Notes under the pieces: generated by a model
Told to the model about the DNA's origin: nothing
Database searches by the model: none
What the model saw: only the letters and a program-made list of their open reading frames with translations
Source of the DNA: Sphingomonas sp. Ag1
GTDB taxonomy: Bacteria; Pseudomonadota; Alphaproteobacteria; Sphingomonadales; Sphingomonadaceae
NCBI RefSeq assembly: GCF_000980895.1
Contig: NZ_LAZX01000079.1
Coordinates: 1-55,309, forward strand
Length of the DNA stretch: 55,309 bases
Direction of reading: 5' to 3'
Shown here: positions 9,741 through 17,666 of the stretch, in pieces
Layout of the letters: every line of letters starts with the position of its first letter
Position numbering within the stretch: the stretch's first letter is position 1
Program-made: the position numbers and the translations under genes

Positions 9741-10106
9741 TCACTGCTGGCCGGAATGTACCCGGCACAGCCGTAGGGCGCGGCCGATAGCGCCCGCACC
9801 CAGGCCAAACATCGCCGACAATATCACCAGATAGGCCGGCCCCGCGGCCTTCGCTGGCCCGTGCATCTGGTGGTCCGCGGTCTCGACCAGCAGGACCAGC
9901 GACAGACCGCAAAAGGCGCCCCATCCGACAAGGTGCCAGATCGCCCCGTCGCGCCGCGACCGCCACGCCGCCCACAGCAGCAGCGCGGCCACCGCAAGCT
10001 CGTCCAGCGCCATCGGAATGAACCGCGCACTGCCCCCGAACCGCGCGACTTCCCCCGCGATCAGCAACGCCGCGACGCAGCAGGCCAAGATGTTCAGCAT
10101 CCTCAT
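9741..10106 (-). CDS. Small membrane protein of unknown function
   Basis: About 121 residues, starting MRMLNILACCVAALLIAG (a second ATG two codons on is equally possible). It has about four hydrophobic segments (residues ~4-18, 30-46, 57-72, 88-108) and polar loops with Arg and His. I recognise no conserved motif. It is convergent with the quinone reductase gene and divergent from the M1 peptidase gene. That it is coding is supported by the clean alternation of hydrophobic helices and charged loops; the frame also runs on upstream through the antisense of the peptidase, which is a shadow. Confidence 0.6.
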   Translation of the reverse strand: MRMLNILACCVAALLIAGEVARFGGSARFIPMALDELAVAALLLWAAWRSRRDGAIWHLVGWGAFCGLSLVLLVETADHQMHGPAKAAGPAYLVILSAMFGLGAGAIGRALRLCRVHSGQQ

Positions 10107-10199
10107 TGCCCGGCTGATAGGGACGGCGAGCGGCGCTCGGCAACATCCGTTGGCGAAACCCGCTCGACGCCGCTGCCGACATGCGGCAGGTGATCTGCC

Positions 10200-12077
10200 A
10201 TGAAGAGACTTGCTCCAGCGGTCCTCGCCGCATTGCTCCTCGCGCCGACCGCCGCCGTCGCTGCCGGTCAGACCACCCCCGCCGTCTCCCCGATCCTCAC
10301 CACGCCGGACGCGCAGGACGTGCTGTCCTACGCCCGGCCAGAGATCGCGCGAGTGACCCATGTCGATCTCGATCTCGCGGCCGATTTCGCCAGCCAGACG
10401 ATGAGCGGCACCGCCACGCTCGACGTGCTCGCCGCGCGCGACGCGAAGGAGATCGTGCTCGATACCGACGGGCTGCAGATCGCCTCCGTGACTGACGCGA
10501 AGGGCCGCCCGCTGGCGTGGAAGGTGGGCGCCAGCGAGACGTACAAGGGCGCGCCGCTCACCATCCAGCTGAACGGCGCCAGCCGGATCGTCATCACCTA
10601 TCGCTCCGCGCCCAATGCCCGCGCGCTGCAATGGCTGCCGCCGCAGCTGACCGCCGGCAAGAAGAAGCCGTATCTGTTCAGCCAGGGCCAGTCGATCAAC
10701 AACCGCAGCTGGATCCCGACGCAGGACAGCCCCGGCATCCGCCAGACCTGGACCGCGAAGATCACCGTGCCGGCGGACCTCGTCGCGGTGATGAGTGGCG
10801 AGCGCCTGACCCCTGAGGGCGAACCCGCGGCAGGCGGCAAGCGCAGCTATCGCTTCGCGATGGACAAGCCGGTGCCGCCGTACCTGATTGCGGTGGCCGT
10901 CGGCGACCTCGTATTCAAGCCGCTGGGCAAGCGTACCGGCGTCTGGACCGAGCCGTCGATGCTCGATCGCTCGGCCTATGAACTCGCCGATACCGAGAAG
11001 ATGGTGGAGGCGGCGGAGGGCCTCTACGGGGCCTATCGCTGGGGCCGCTACGACCTCCTCGTCCTGCCGCCGTCCTTCCCGTTCGGGGGGATGGAGAACC
11101 CGACGCTGACCTTCCTGACGCCGACTTTCCTGACCGGCGATCGCGCCAATGTCGGCCTGGTCGCGCATGAGCTGGCGCACAGCTGGTCGGGCAATCTGGT
11201 TACCAACGCCACCTGGTCGGACAGCTGGCTGAACGAGGGCTTCACCAGCTATTTCGAGAACCGGATCATGGAGCGGCTCTACGGCAAGGAGCGCGCCGAT
11301 GTGGAAGCGGACCTGACCTGGGACGAGCTGGAGACGAACTTCCGCGCCGCGGGCGGCCGCACGACGCCGGGCACGCGCCTCCACGGCGATCCCGAGGGCG
11401 GGCAGGTCGATTACACCAAGGGCGCGATCTTCCTGAAGACGATCGAGGAGACGGTCGGCCGCGATCGGTGGGACGCGTATCTGCGCTCCTATTTCGATCG
11501 CCACGCCTTCCAGCCGCAAACCACGGCGGGTTTCCTCAAGGACCTGCGCGCGAACCTGATCCGCGGCGATCAGGCGCTGGAGGCGAAGCTTCAGCTCGAT
11601 CGCTGGGCCTATGAGCCGGGGATGCCCGACAATGCGGTGCATGTGAAATCACCGCAGCTGGCGGCAGTGGAGCGCGCCGCCGCGGCCTTCGCGGCGGGCG
11701 GGCCTGCGTCGGCGATCGATACGAAGGGCTGGTCGACGCAATTGTGGCAGCGCTTCATTGCCCGGCTGCCGCGCACCCTGCCGGCTGAGCGGCTCGCCGA
11801 TCTCGACCGCACGTTCCGCCTGTCGGAGCAGACCAACGGCTATATCCGCTCGGCCTGGCTCGAGCTGGCCATCGCCAACCGCTACGAGCCCGCGGTGCCC
11901 TCGATCGAGCAGTTCCTCACCAGCGTCGGGCGCACGTTGCTGGTCCGCCCGCTGTATCAGGGGCTGAAGGCGCAGGGTGACTGGGGGATGACGATCGCAC
12001 GGCGCGTCTATGCCAAGGCGCGACCGACCTATCATCCGGTCACCGCCGGCGCGATCGACAAGGTGTTGGGCGAGTGA
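10200..12077 (+). CDS. M1 family zinc aminopeptidase, exported
   Basis: A 625-residue metallopeptidase related to leukotriene A4 hydrolase/aminopeptidase. It begins with a signal peptide (MKRLAPAVLAALLLAPTAAVAAG), so it acts in the periplasm or outside. It has the exopeptidase motif in the form PFGGMENPTLTF and the zinc site HELAH at residues 323-327, with the third ligand Glu346 in NEGFTSYF, the exact HExxH-x18-E spacing of M1. The C-terminal armadillo-like helical domain of the LTA4H type is present (residues ~480-625). Expected role: removing N-terminal residues from peptides. It is monocistronic as far as can be seen, with a strong hairpin after it. Confidence 0.93.
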   Translation: MKRLAPAVLAALLLAPTAAVAAGQTTPAVSPILTTPDAQDVLSYARPEIARVTHVDLDLAADFASQTMSGTATLDVLAARDAKEIVLDTDGLQIASVTDAKGRPLAWKVGASETYKGAPLTIQLNGASRIVITYRSAPNARALQWLPPQLTAGKKKPYLFSQGQSINNRSWIPTQDSPGIRQTWTAKITVPADLVAVMSGERLTPEGEPAAGGKRSYRFAMDKPVPPYLIAVAVGDLVFKPLGKRTGVWTEPSMLDRSAYELADTEKMVEAAEGLYGAYRWGRYDLLVLPPSFPFGGMENPTLTFLTPTFLTGDRANVGLVAHELAHSWSGNLVTNATWSDSWLNEGFTSYFENRIMERLYGKERADVEADLTWDELETNFRAAGGRTTPGTRLHGDPEGGQVDYTKGAIFLKTIEETVGRDRWDAYLRSYFDRHAFQPQTTAGFLKDLRANLIRGDQALEAKLQLDRWAYEPGMPDNAVHVKSPQLAAVERAAAAFAAGGPASAIDTKGWSTQLWQRFIARLPRTLPAERLADLDRTFRLSEQTNGYIRSAWLELAIANRYEPAVPSIEQFLTSVGRTLLVRPLYQGLKAQGDWGMTIARRVYAKARPTYHPVTAGAIDKVLGE

Positions 12078-12083
12078 CGGTCT

Positions 12084-12124
12084 GCCGCTGCGCACCCGCT
12101 CTCATGTGACGGGTGTGCAGCGGC
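12084..12124. terminator. Strong bidirectional hairpin terminator candidate
   Basis: The arms at 12084-12098 (GCCGCTGCGCACCCG) and 12110-12124 (CGGGTGTGCAGCGGC) pair at 14 of 15 positions around an 11-nt loop. It lies exactly between two convergent genes, the M1 peptidase and the FMN reductase. There is no long T tract on either side. Confidence 0.6.
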
Positions 12125-12715
12125 TCAATAAGGTGGCTTGGCGCGCGCGCGCTGTTCGCGGGCGGCAGCCGCCCACCAGGCGAGATCGTCGGCGAAACGG
12201 GGGAAGGCGCGCTCCAGCGAGGCGCCGCCATCACCGGTTGGCCGGCCATCCACATCCAGCGCACGGCCGATCGCGCCCACTGCCAAGGTGCTCGACACCA
12301 CGACCATGCCCATTTCGCTGAGCGTCGCGTGCCAGGCGACGCTGGCGTGCGCGCCCGCGAGGCGGCCGGCCGAATAGCTGGCGATGGCGGCGGGGCGCCA
12401 ATACCATTCCTCCAGGAAGTGATCGGTCAGGTTCTTGAGGCCCGGCTGCTGGCCCCAATTATATTCGCCCGTGACGAAGACGAAGGCATCGGCCGCGCGG
12501 ATCTTGCCGGCGAGCTCTTCCATCGCCGCCGGTGCCTCGCCCGCGGGATATTCCTTGTACATGCGGTCGAGCATCGGGAGGCCGACCGCCTTGGCGTCGA
12601 TCAGCTCGACGTCCGCCCCCCGCGCGGCAAAGGAGCGGACGAGATAGTCGGCCAGCCGGATGCCCTGCCGATCGGAACGGTAGGAGCCGTAGAAGATCAG
12701 AATGCGGTCAGCCAA
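12125..12715 (-). CDS. NADPH-dependent FMN reductase family oxidoreductase
   Basis: A 196-residue flavodoxin-fold protein. Near the N-terminus RILIFYGSYRSDRQGIRLADYLVRSF is the phosphate-binding loop for FMN, and VFVTGEYNWGQQPGLKNLTDHF is the signature of the NADPH-dependent FMN reductase/ArsH-like group. It would use NAD(P)H to reduce FMN, quinones or azo compounds in the cytoplasm. It lies 69 bp after an SDR gene on the same strand and may be the last gene of that cluster. Confidence 0.88.
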   Translation of the reverse strand: MADRILIFYGSYRSDRQGIRLADYLVRSFAARGADVELIDAKAVGLPMLDRMYKEYPAGEAPAAMEELAGKIRAADAFVFVTGEYNWGQQPGLKNLTDHFLEEWYWRPAAIASYSAGRLAGAHASVAWHATLSEMGMVVVSSTLAVGAIGRALDVDGRPTGDGGASLERAFPRFADDLAWWAAAAREQRARAKPPY

Positions 12716-12784
12716 GGCACGTCTCCCGTGAAGCGTGCGTTGAATACCAGCGCTGCCCCCCGACGTCTCGATCTTTGCTTGTGA

Positions 12785-13660
12785 CTATTGCAGCCAGGGG
12801 GCGATCAGCGCCGGATAAGGGTCGGTCGCGGTGACGCGGCCCATCGCGATCGCCTGAGCCTGCGCGCGCGACACGTCGCTGGTGAAGTTGGGCAGAACGT
12901 AAAGGTCCCGCGCCATGACCGCGGCATAGACCTGCTCGACCAGGTCGGCGACCGGCAGGCCGCTGTCGACGCCGGCACGCATCACCGCCTCCAGCGCGGC
13001 GAGCACGGGATTGTCCTGGCGTGCCTTCAACTCGTCCTGCAGCGCGGCGTGGCCGGTCTTTTCAGGGAACATGATGTTGGACTGCACCACGCCCGGCATC
13101 ACGATCGTTACCCCGATGTTGGACACACGCTGAGTCAGGAGATCAAGGTAGAGCGCCTCGGTCAACGCGACGACGGCGTGCTTGGTCATCGAATAGGTGC
13201 AGAAGCCCGGATTGACCGTGATCCCGGCCCCGGACGCGATCGTGACGACATGCGCGTCATGTCCGCCGGCGATCATCCGCGGCACGAACGCCTTGATGCC
13301 GTGGATCACCGACCGCTGATTGACGCCGATCACCCAATCATATTGCTCCAGGCTGACCTCCCATGTCAGCCCGCTGGCGAAGACGCCGGCGTTGTTGATG
13401 AGGAGATTGATCGCGCCAAAGCGATCATGCGCAGCATCGGCAAGGGCAGAGACATGCGTCCAGTCCGACACGTCGGCCGGCACCGCCAGCACCTCGCCAT
13501 GGCGCGCGAGATCCGCGGCTGCCTCCGTCAATGCGTCGGCACGGATATCGGAGATGACGAGCCGCGCCCCGCGTGCCTGGGCGCCGCGGGCAAGCGCGAG
13601 GCCGATCCCACTGGCCGCGCCGGTGATGACCGCAACCTTGCCGTTCAGGTCGCGCATCAT
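12785..13660 (-). CDS. SDR family NAD(P)-dependent oxidoreductase
   Basis: A 291-residue classical short-chain dehydrogenase. It has the cofactor loop VAVITGAASGIGLALARG, an acidic residue after strand 2 (VISDIRAD) that favours NAD(H), NNAGVF, the serine in TIASGAGI, and the active-site YSMTK. The start overlaps the stop of the upstream SDR gene by ATGA, so the two are translationally coupled; a second ATG directly follows. The substrate is not evident. Pairing of two SDRs and a flavin reductase suggests a small catabolic operon for an alcohol, steroid or terpenoid-like compound, but that is a guess. Confidence 0.92.
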   Translation of the reverse strand: MMRDLNGKVAVITGAASGIGLALARGAQARGARLVISDIRADALTEAAADLARHGEVLAVPADVSDWTHVSALADAAHDRFGAINLLINNAGVFASGLTWEVSLEQYDWVIGVNQRSVIHGIKAFVPRMIAGGHDAHVVTIASGAGITVNPGFCTYSMTKHAVVALTEALYLDLLTQRVSNIGVTIVMPGVVQSNIMFPEKTGHAALQDELKARQDNPVLAALEAVMRAGVDSGLPVADLVEQVYAAVMARDLYVLPNFTSDVSRAQAQAIAMGRVTATDPYPALIAPWLQ

Positions 13661-14523
13661 GCCGGCACGTCCGCGGCGTGGGCCATCAGCGTCTGGTGGA
13701 TCGGCAGTAACGCCTCCGAGTCCCAGCTGATCCGCTGCCCCACGGTGATGCCGCCATCGACCAGCTGATGCGTGCCGGTGACGAAGGCCGCATCGTCACT
13801 CGCGAAATAGAGCGCGGCACCGGCGATATCCTCCGGCCGGCCGGGCCGGCGCAAAGGCTGCATCCGTTCCGCCGCGTCGGCCAGTTCGCCCGTCATCTGG
13901 TCGGCGGCGGCGCGGCTGAGGCCGACCGACATGCCAAAGATCGGCGTGACGATGACGCCGGGGCAGATCGCATTGATGCGGATGTTGGCAGCGGCAAGTT
14001 GCGGTGCGCTGAGCTTGGTAAGGTGGATCACGCCGGCCTTGGCGACGCCATAAGCCAGCCCCCAGCCAGCCTCGAGCCCCGCAATCGAGGCGATGTTGAT
14101 CACCGATCCCCCGCCGCGCGCCTGCATCAGCGGGGCGGCATGTTTCGTGCCGAGCATGGGCGCGCGCAGCAGCAGCGCCATGGTGGAATCCCATCCCTCC
14201 ACCGTCATGTCCATCGGGCCGAGCGGCGTGCCGCCGGCGCCGGCATTGTTGACCAATATGTCGAGCCCGCCGAACGCGGTGGCGGTGGCCGTCACCGCAG
14301 CGGCAATGTCCTCCTCTCGCGTGACGTCGCAATGCTGGTAGGCCACGGCGTCGGGAAAGCGCCGGCCGAGCATAGCGCCCTTTTCATCCTGGACGTCGGC
14401 GACGAGGACGCGTGCGCCCTCCGCGATGAACCGCTCGACGATCCCCAGGCCGATGCCAGAACAGCCGCCGGTTACCAGCGCGACCTTTCCGGCGAGCCGC
14501 GCGGTGCCTGTGGCAACGCTCAT
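13657..14523 (-). CDS. SDR family NAD(P)-dependent oxidoreductase
   Basis: A 288-residue short-chain dehydrogenase. It has the cofactor loop VALVTGGCSGIGLGIVERF, VLVADVQDE (NAD preference), NNAGAGG, the serine in INIASIAG, the active-site YGVAK, and ICPGVIVTPIFG after it. The ATG at 14523 (MSVATGTARLAGKV) fits the family; the frame extends 32 codons upstream into sequence without SDR character. It heads the three-gene minus-strand cluster. Upstream, 14621-14636 holds an imperfect inverted repeat (TAAGTC-ATTC-GACCTA) that may be an operator. Confidence 0.92.
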   Translation of the reverse strand: MSVATGTARLAGKVALVTGGCSGIGLGIVERFIAEGARVLVADVQDEKGAMLGRRFPDAVAYQHCDVTREEDIAAAVTATATAFGGLDILVNNAGAGGTPLGPMDMTVEGWDSTMALLLRAPMLGTKHAAPLMQARGGGSVINIASIAGLEAGWGLAYGVAKAGVIHLTKLSAPQLAAANIRINAICPGVIVTPIFGMSVGLSRAAADQMTGELADAAERMQPLRRPGRPEDIAGAALYFASDDAAFVTGTHQLVDGGITVGQRISWDSEALLPIHQTLMAHAADVPA

Positions 14524-14740
14524 CGGGCGGCGACCTCGGACAAGAGGGGACAGGCGATCCCACCGCACAGCTCGAGCAGCGTCCTCATGGCATCCTCCCC
14601 TGCACGGCCCGGCCGGCAATTAAGTCATTCGACCTATTTTGCCGAGGGGTATGTCACGGCGCGGAGCCAAGTCAATGGCGCGCCGTGGCGAGCCATGCAG
14701 TGCCTGATCCAGTTTGGCGTCGGGAACGCGGCGGCGCCTG

Positions 14741-16156
14741 ATGTATTCGAAAACCATGGCAGCAGCGCAAGGAAGCAGCAGCGCGGCGTTCCGGACGCGC
14801 GTCGACGATCGGGAAACAGGCGCGGGCGCGGCGGGCGATCGGCCGCTTCGGGTGGTAATCCTGGGCGGCGGGTTTGGCGGGCTGGAGGCGGCCAAGGCAC
14901 TGGCAAGGGCGCCGGTGGAGATCGTGCTGATCGACCGGCAGAACCATCATTGCTTCCAGCCGCTGCTGTACCAGGTGGCGACCGCCACGCTGAGCCCGTC
15001 CGATATCGCCTGGCCGATCCGCGCGATCCTGTCGGGGCAGCGCAACCTGACGGTGCTGATGGCGGAGGTGGAGAATGTGGATCCCGACCACCGCTTCGTG
15101 CGCACCAGCGGGGGCGATTTTGCCTATGACCGGCTGATCGTCGCGACCGGTGCAACGCATGGCTATTTCGGCAACGAACATTGGGCGCCGCACGCCCCGG
15201 GGCTGAAGCGGATCGAGGATGCGACGGAGATCCGACGCCGCATCCTGCTGGCGTTCGAACGCGCCGAACTGACGGGCGGGCGGACGGCAACGGCGGGAAC
15301 CTGCACCTTCGTGGTGGTGGGTGGCGGCCCAACCGGCGTGGAGATGGCGGGAGCGATCGCCGACATGGCGCGCGAGGCCCTGCCGCGCGATTTCCGCCAT
15401 GTCGACCCTGCCTTGTCGCGGGTCATCCTGGTCGAGGCGGGCGAGCGGCCGCTGGCGAGCCTGCCCGAGGAATTGAGCGAATATGCGCGCTGCGAGCTGG
15501 AGCGCCGCGGGGTCGAGATGCTGACCGGCGAGCCCGTCAGTGACATCGGGCCGGATCAGGTGACCGTGGGCGATCGGCGGATTGCGGTGGACGCGGTGAT
15601 CTGGGCCGCAGGCGTGGCGGCGTCGGACGCGGCGGACTGGCTGGGAGCGGACAAGGACAAGGCGGGCCGGGTGAAGGTGGAAGCCGACCTGACCGTGCCG
15701 GGCCGGCCGGAGATCTTCGTCGTCGGCGATACCGCCGCAGCGACCACGCCGGATGGCGAGCCGGTGCCAGGGATCGCGCCCGCGGCCAAGCAGATGGGCC
15801 GCTATGCCGGCGAGGCGATCGCTGCTGAGGCGGCGGGGCGGCGCGCGCCTGCGCCATTCGCGTACCGGCATCAGGGCGACCTGGCCACGATAGGGCGCAA
15901 GGCGGCAGTGGTGCATTTCCCGCGGCTGACGCTGAAGGGCTTTCCTGCCTGGGCCGTATGGGGCGTGGCGCACGTCTATTTCCTGATCGGGATGCGCAAT
16001 CGGCTGGCCGTCGGGTTCAACTGGCTGTGGGATTACCTGACCTTTGGCCGGCGCGCACGGCTGATCACCGAACCCGCCGAAAGCGCGCGGCACTGGAAGG
16101 CCGAGGATCTGGATGGCGCAAGCGCGTCATCGCGCGCAGCCGTGGCGAGCCGTTAG
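14741..16156 (+). CDS. Type II NADH dehydrogenase (NDH-2) family flavoprotein
   Basis: About 471 residues. A membrane-associated FAD enzyme that oxidises NADH and reduces quinone without pumping protons. The FAD loop is VVILGGGFGGLEAAKAL, followed by QNHHCFQPLLYQVATATLSPSDIAWPIR, which is highly typical of NDH-2. The NADH loop is FVVVGGGPTGVEMAGAIADMA, then IFVVGDTAAA. The C-terminus has an amphipathic/hydrophobic stretch (AWAVWGVAHVYFLIGMRNRLAVGFNWLWDYLTFGRRARLI) that anchors it to the membrane. The start is uncertain between ATG 14741 and ATG 14756. It overlaps the convergent outer-membrane-factor gene by 4 bp. Confidence 0.92.
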   Translation: MYSKTMAAAQGSSSAAFRTRVDDRETGAGAAGDRPLRVVILGGGFGGLEAAKALARAPVEIVLIDRQNHHCFQPLLYQVATATLSPSDIAWPIRAILSGQRNLTVLMAEVENVDPDHRFVRTSGGDFAYDRLIVATGATHGYFGNEHWAPHAPGLKRIEDATEIRRRILLAFERAELTGGRTATAGTCTFVVVGGGPTGVEMAGAIADMAREALPRDFRHVDPALSRVILVEAGERPLASLPEELSEYARCELERRGVEMLTGEPVSDIGPDQVTVGDRRIAVDAVIWAAGVAASDAADWLGADKDKAGRVKVEADLTVPGRPEIFVVGDTAAATTPDGEPVPGIAPAAKQMGRYAGEAIAAEAAGRRAPAPFAYRHQGDLATIGRKAAVVHFPRLTLKGFPAWAVWGVAHVYFLIGMRNRLAVGFNWLWDYLTFGRRARLITEPAESARHWKAEDLDGASASSRAAVASR

Positions 16157-17370
16157 TCGATCCAAAGCGTGTGCGCGTCGATGCGCAGCTTCAGGATCAG
16201 GCGGGCGGCAGCGGCGCGGGCAGTGAGTTCCTGCGCGCGTGCCTCGTTGGCCTGACGCTCCGCATAGAGCCGGTCGGCGAGGTCGATCGCGCCGAGCTGC
16301 TGCCCGCGCGCGGCGAGCGCGGCGCTGCGTTCGGCACGCTCCACCGCCGCGCCGGCCGCAAGCCAGGCGGTCTGCCGCGCGCGGAATTCGGCCACGTCGG
16401 CGGCGGCATTGCCGCTGACTTCGCGTTCCACCACCACGCGGTCGGCCTGCGCGGCCCCAGCCTCTGCTGCGGCCTGATCCGACAGCGCGCGGCGGTAGCC
16501 GCCGCCCAGCGGGAGCGAGGCGAAGAGGCCGGCCCCCTGTTCCTCGCCGCCGCGCTCGCTGAACAGGCGCACGCCGAGCGAGGGATCGGCAACGCGGTCG
16601 GCGCGGGCGCGGCGCGCCAAGATCGACTGGCGTTCGGCGGTGCCGGCGGCGGCGGCGATTTCGTGACTGCGCGCGACGATCAGCCGTTGCAGCTCCAGCA
16701 GCCCCTCCGGCGGGATGGTGGGGGCAGCCAAAGACGGGGCCTCGGTGGGCAGCGGCAGGTCGGGGAACCGCGTTTCGAGCAATGCGCGGGCGCGATCGCG
16801 GACAGCGGCGGCCTCCGCCACTTGCGCTTCGGCCAGCGCGAGCGCGGCACTGGCCTGTTGCAGGTCAAGTTCGGCCGCGTCGCGCACCTGAACCCGGCGC
16901 TCGGTCGCGGCGACCAGCGCGCGCTGGTTCTCGACCAGTTTCGCCGCGTTGCGATGAAGGTCGGCGGCGAGCAGCCAGTCGTACCACAGCGTCGCGAGCG
17001 AAAGCGCGGCCTGATGCCGGGCATCCTCCATCCGGTTCTGCGCCACGTCGATGCCGAGCGCTCCGGCGCGGCGATCGAGCGCGGCCTTGCCGGGCAAGCG
17101 GAAGGCGCGGCTGATCGTCGCATCATATTCGACGAAATTGCCCTCGCGATCGACGCGGCGGCGCGACAGCGTGCCCTGCGCGGTGATTTCGTGCGGGCCG
17201 CGGCGAAGCGCCTCGGCCTCCGCCTCCGCCCCGCTGATCCGCGCGGTCGCCGCCTCTACGCCAGGTGCATTGTCGAGCACGCGGATGACGAGATCGGAGG
17301 GCGGCAGATCGGTGGTTTGTGCGGTCGCAGGCAGCGCGGCGCCCGCGAGCAGCAGCAATGCCCATTTCAT
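16153..17370 (-). CDS. Outer-membrane factor of a heavy-metal RND efflux system (CzcC-like)
   Basis: A 405-residue TolC-superfamily protein with a signal peptide (MKWALLLLAGAALPATAQT). The helical repeats are visible as long Ala/Arg/Glu coiled coils (RISGAEAEAEALRRG, AALALAEAQVAEAAAVRDRARALLE, AERSAALAARGQQLGAIDLADRLYAERQANEARAQE). It would form the outer-membrane exit of the adjacent pump. It is the last gene of the czcBA-DUF3240-czcC arrangement and overlaps the DUF3240 gene by 4 bp. It is divergent enough from CzcC that the metal cannot be read from it. Confidence 0.88.
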   Translation of the reverse strand: MKWALLLLAGAALPATAQTTDLPPSDLVIRVLDNAPGVEAATARISGAEAEAEALRRGPHEITAQGTLSRRRVDREGNFVEYDATISRAFRLPGKAALDRRAGALGIDVAQNRMEDARHQAALSLATLWYDWLLAADLHRNAAKLVENQRALVAATERRVQVRDAAELDLQQASAALALAEAQVAEAAAVRDRARALLETRFPDLPLPTEAPSLAAPTIPPEGLLELQRLIVARSHEIAAAAGTAERQSILARRARADRVADPSLGVRLFSERGGEEQGAGLFASLPLGGGYRRALSDQAAAEAGAAQADRVVVEREVSGNAAADVAEFRARQTAWLAAGAAVERAERSAALAARGQQLGAIDLADRLYAERQANEARAQELTARAAAARLILKLRIDAHTLWID

Positions 17371-17666
17371 GCGACGCGCCCCCCGTCCAGAATGGCGACG
17401 CTATGCCAACGGAACGGCAGGCGGCGGCGAGTGGTGGTGGCGATGTCCAGCGCCCGAGCCATCTGGTCTGCCGGGATATCGAGCGTGATGGCGATGCGGG
17501 CGAGCGCGCCGGCGACCCGCTCCACCGTGCCAGCGTCATCGAAGTCACGGCCGAGCACCGTTTCCGCGCGCTGGTGCACCGGCACATGAAGCGTATCGCG
17601 CAGGCCGGCGGCGATCGCCTCGGCATCCGCGACACCACAGGTCAGGGTAAGCAGCACCCGGCTCAT
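17367..17666 (-). CDS. DUF3240-like small protein of metal RND operons
   Basis: A 99-residue cytoplasmic protein starting MSRVLLTLTCGVADAEAIAAGL and ending LPFRWHSVAILDGGRVA. That ending matches the DUF3240 pattern, a ferredoxin-like small domain repeatedly found inside CzcA/CusA-type operons. The role is unknown; PII-like metal or nucleotide sensing has been supposed for similar folds. It overlaps CzcA upstream and CzcC downstream by ATGA, so it is made in step with the pump. The family call is from pattern memory only. Confidence 0.75.
   Translation of the reverse strand: MSRVLLTLTCGVADAEAIAAGLRDTLHVPVHQRAETVLGRDFDDAGTVERVAGALARIAITLDIPADQMARALDIATTTRRRLPFRWHSVAILDGGRVA

Noticed and set aside
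10107..11642. Long minus-strand open frame running from the small membrane protein through the M1 peptidase gene
   Set aside because: Its upstream part is low-complexity Arg/Gly/Ala text with no family likeness, a shadow of the peptidase; only the first 121 residues' worth near 9741-10106 look real.
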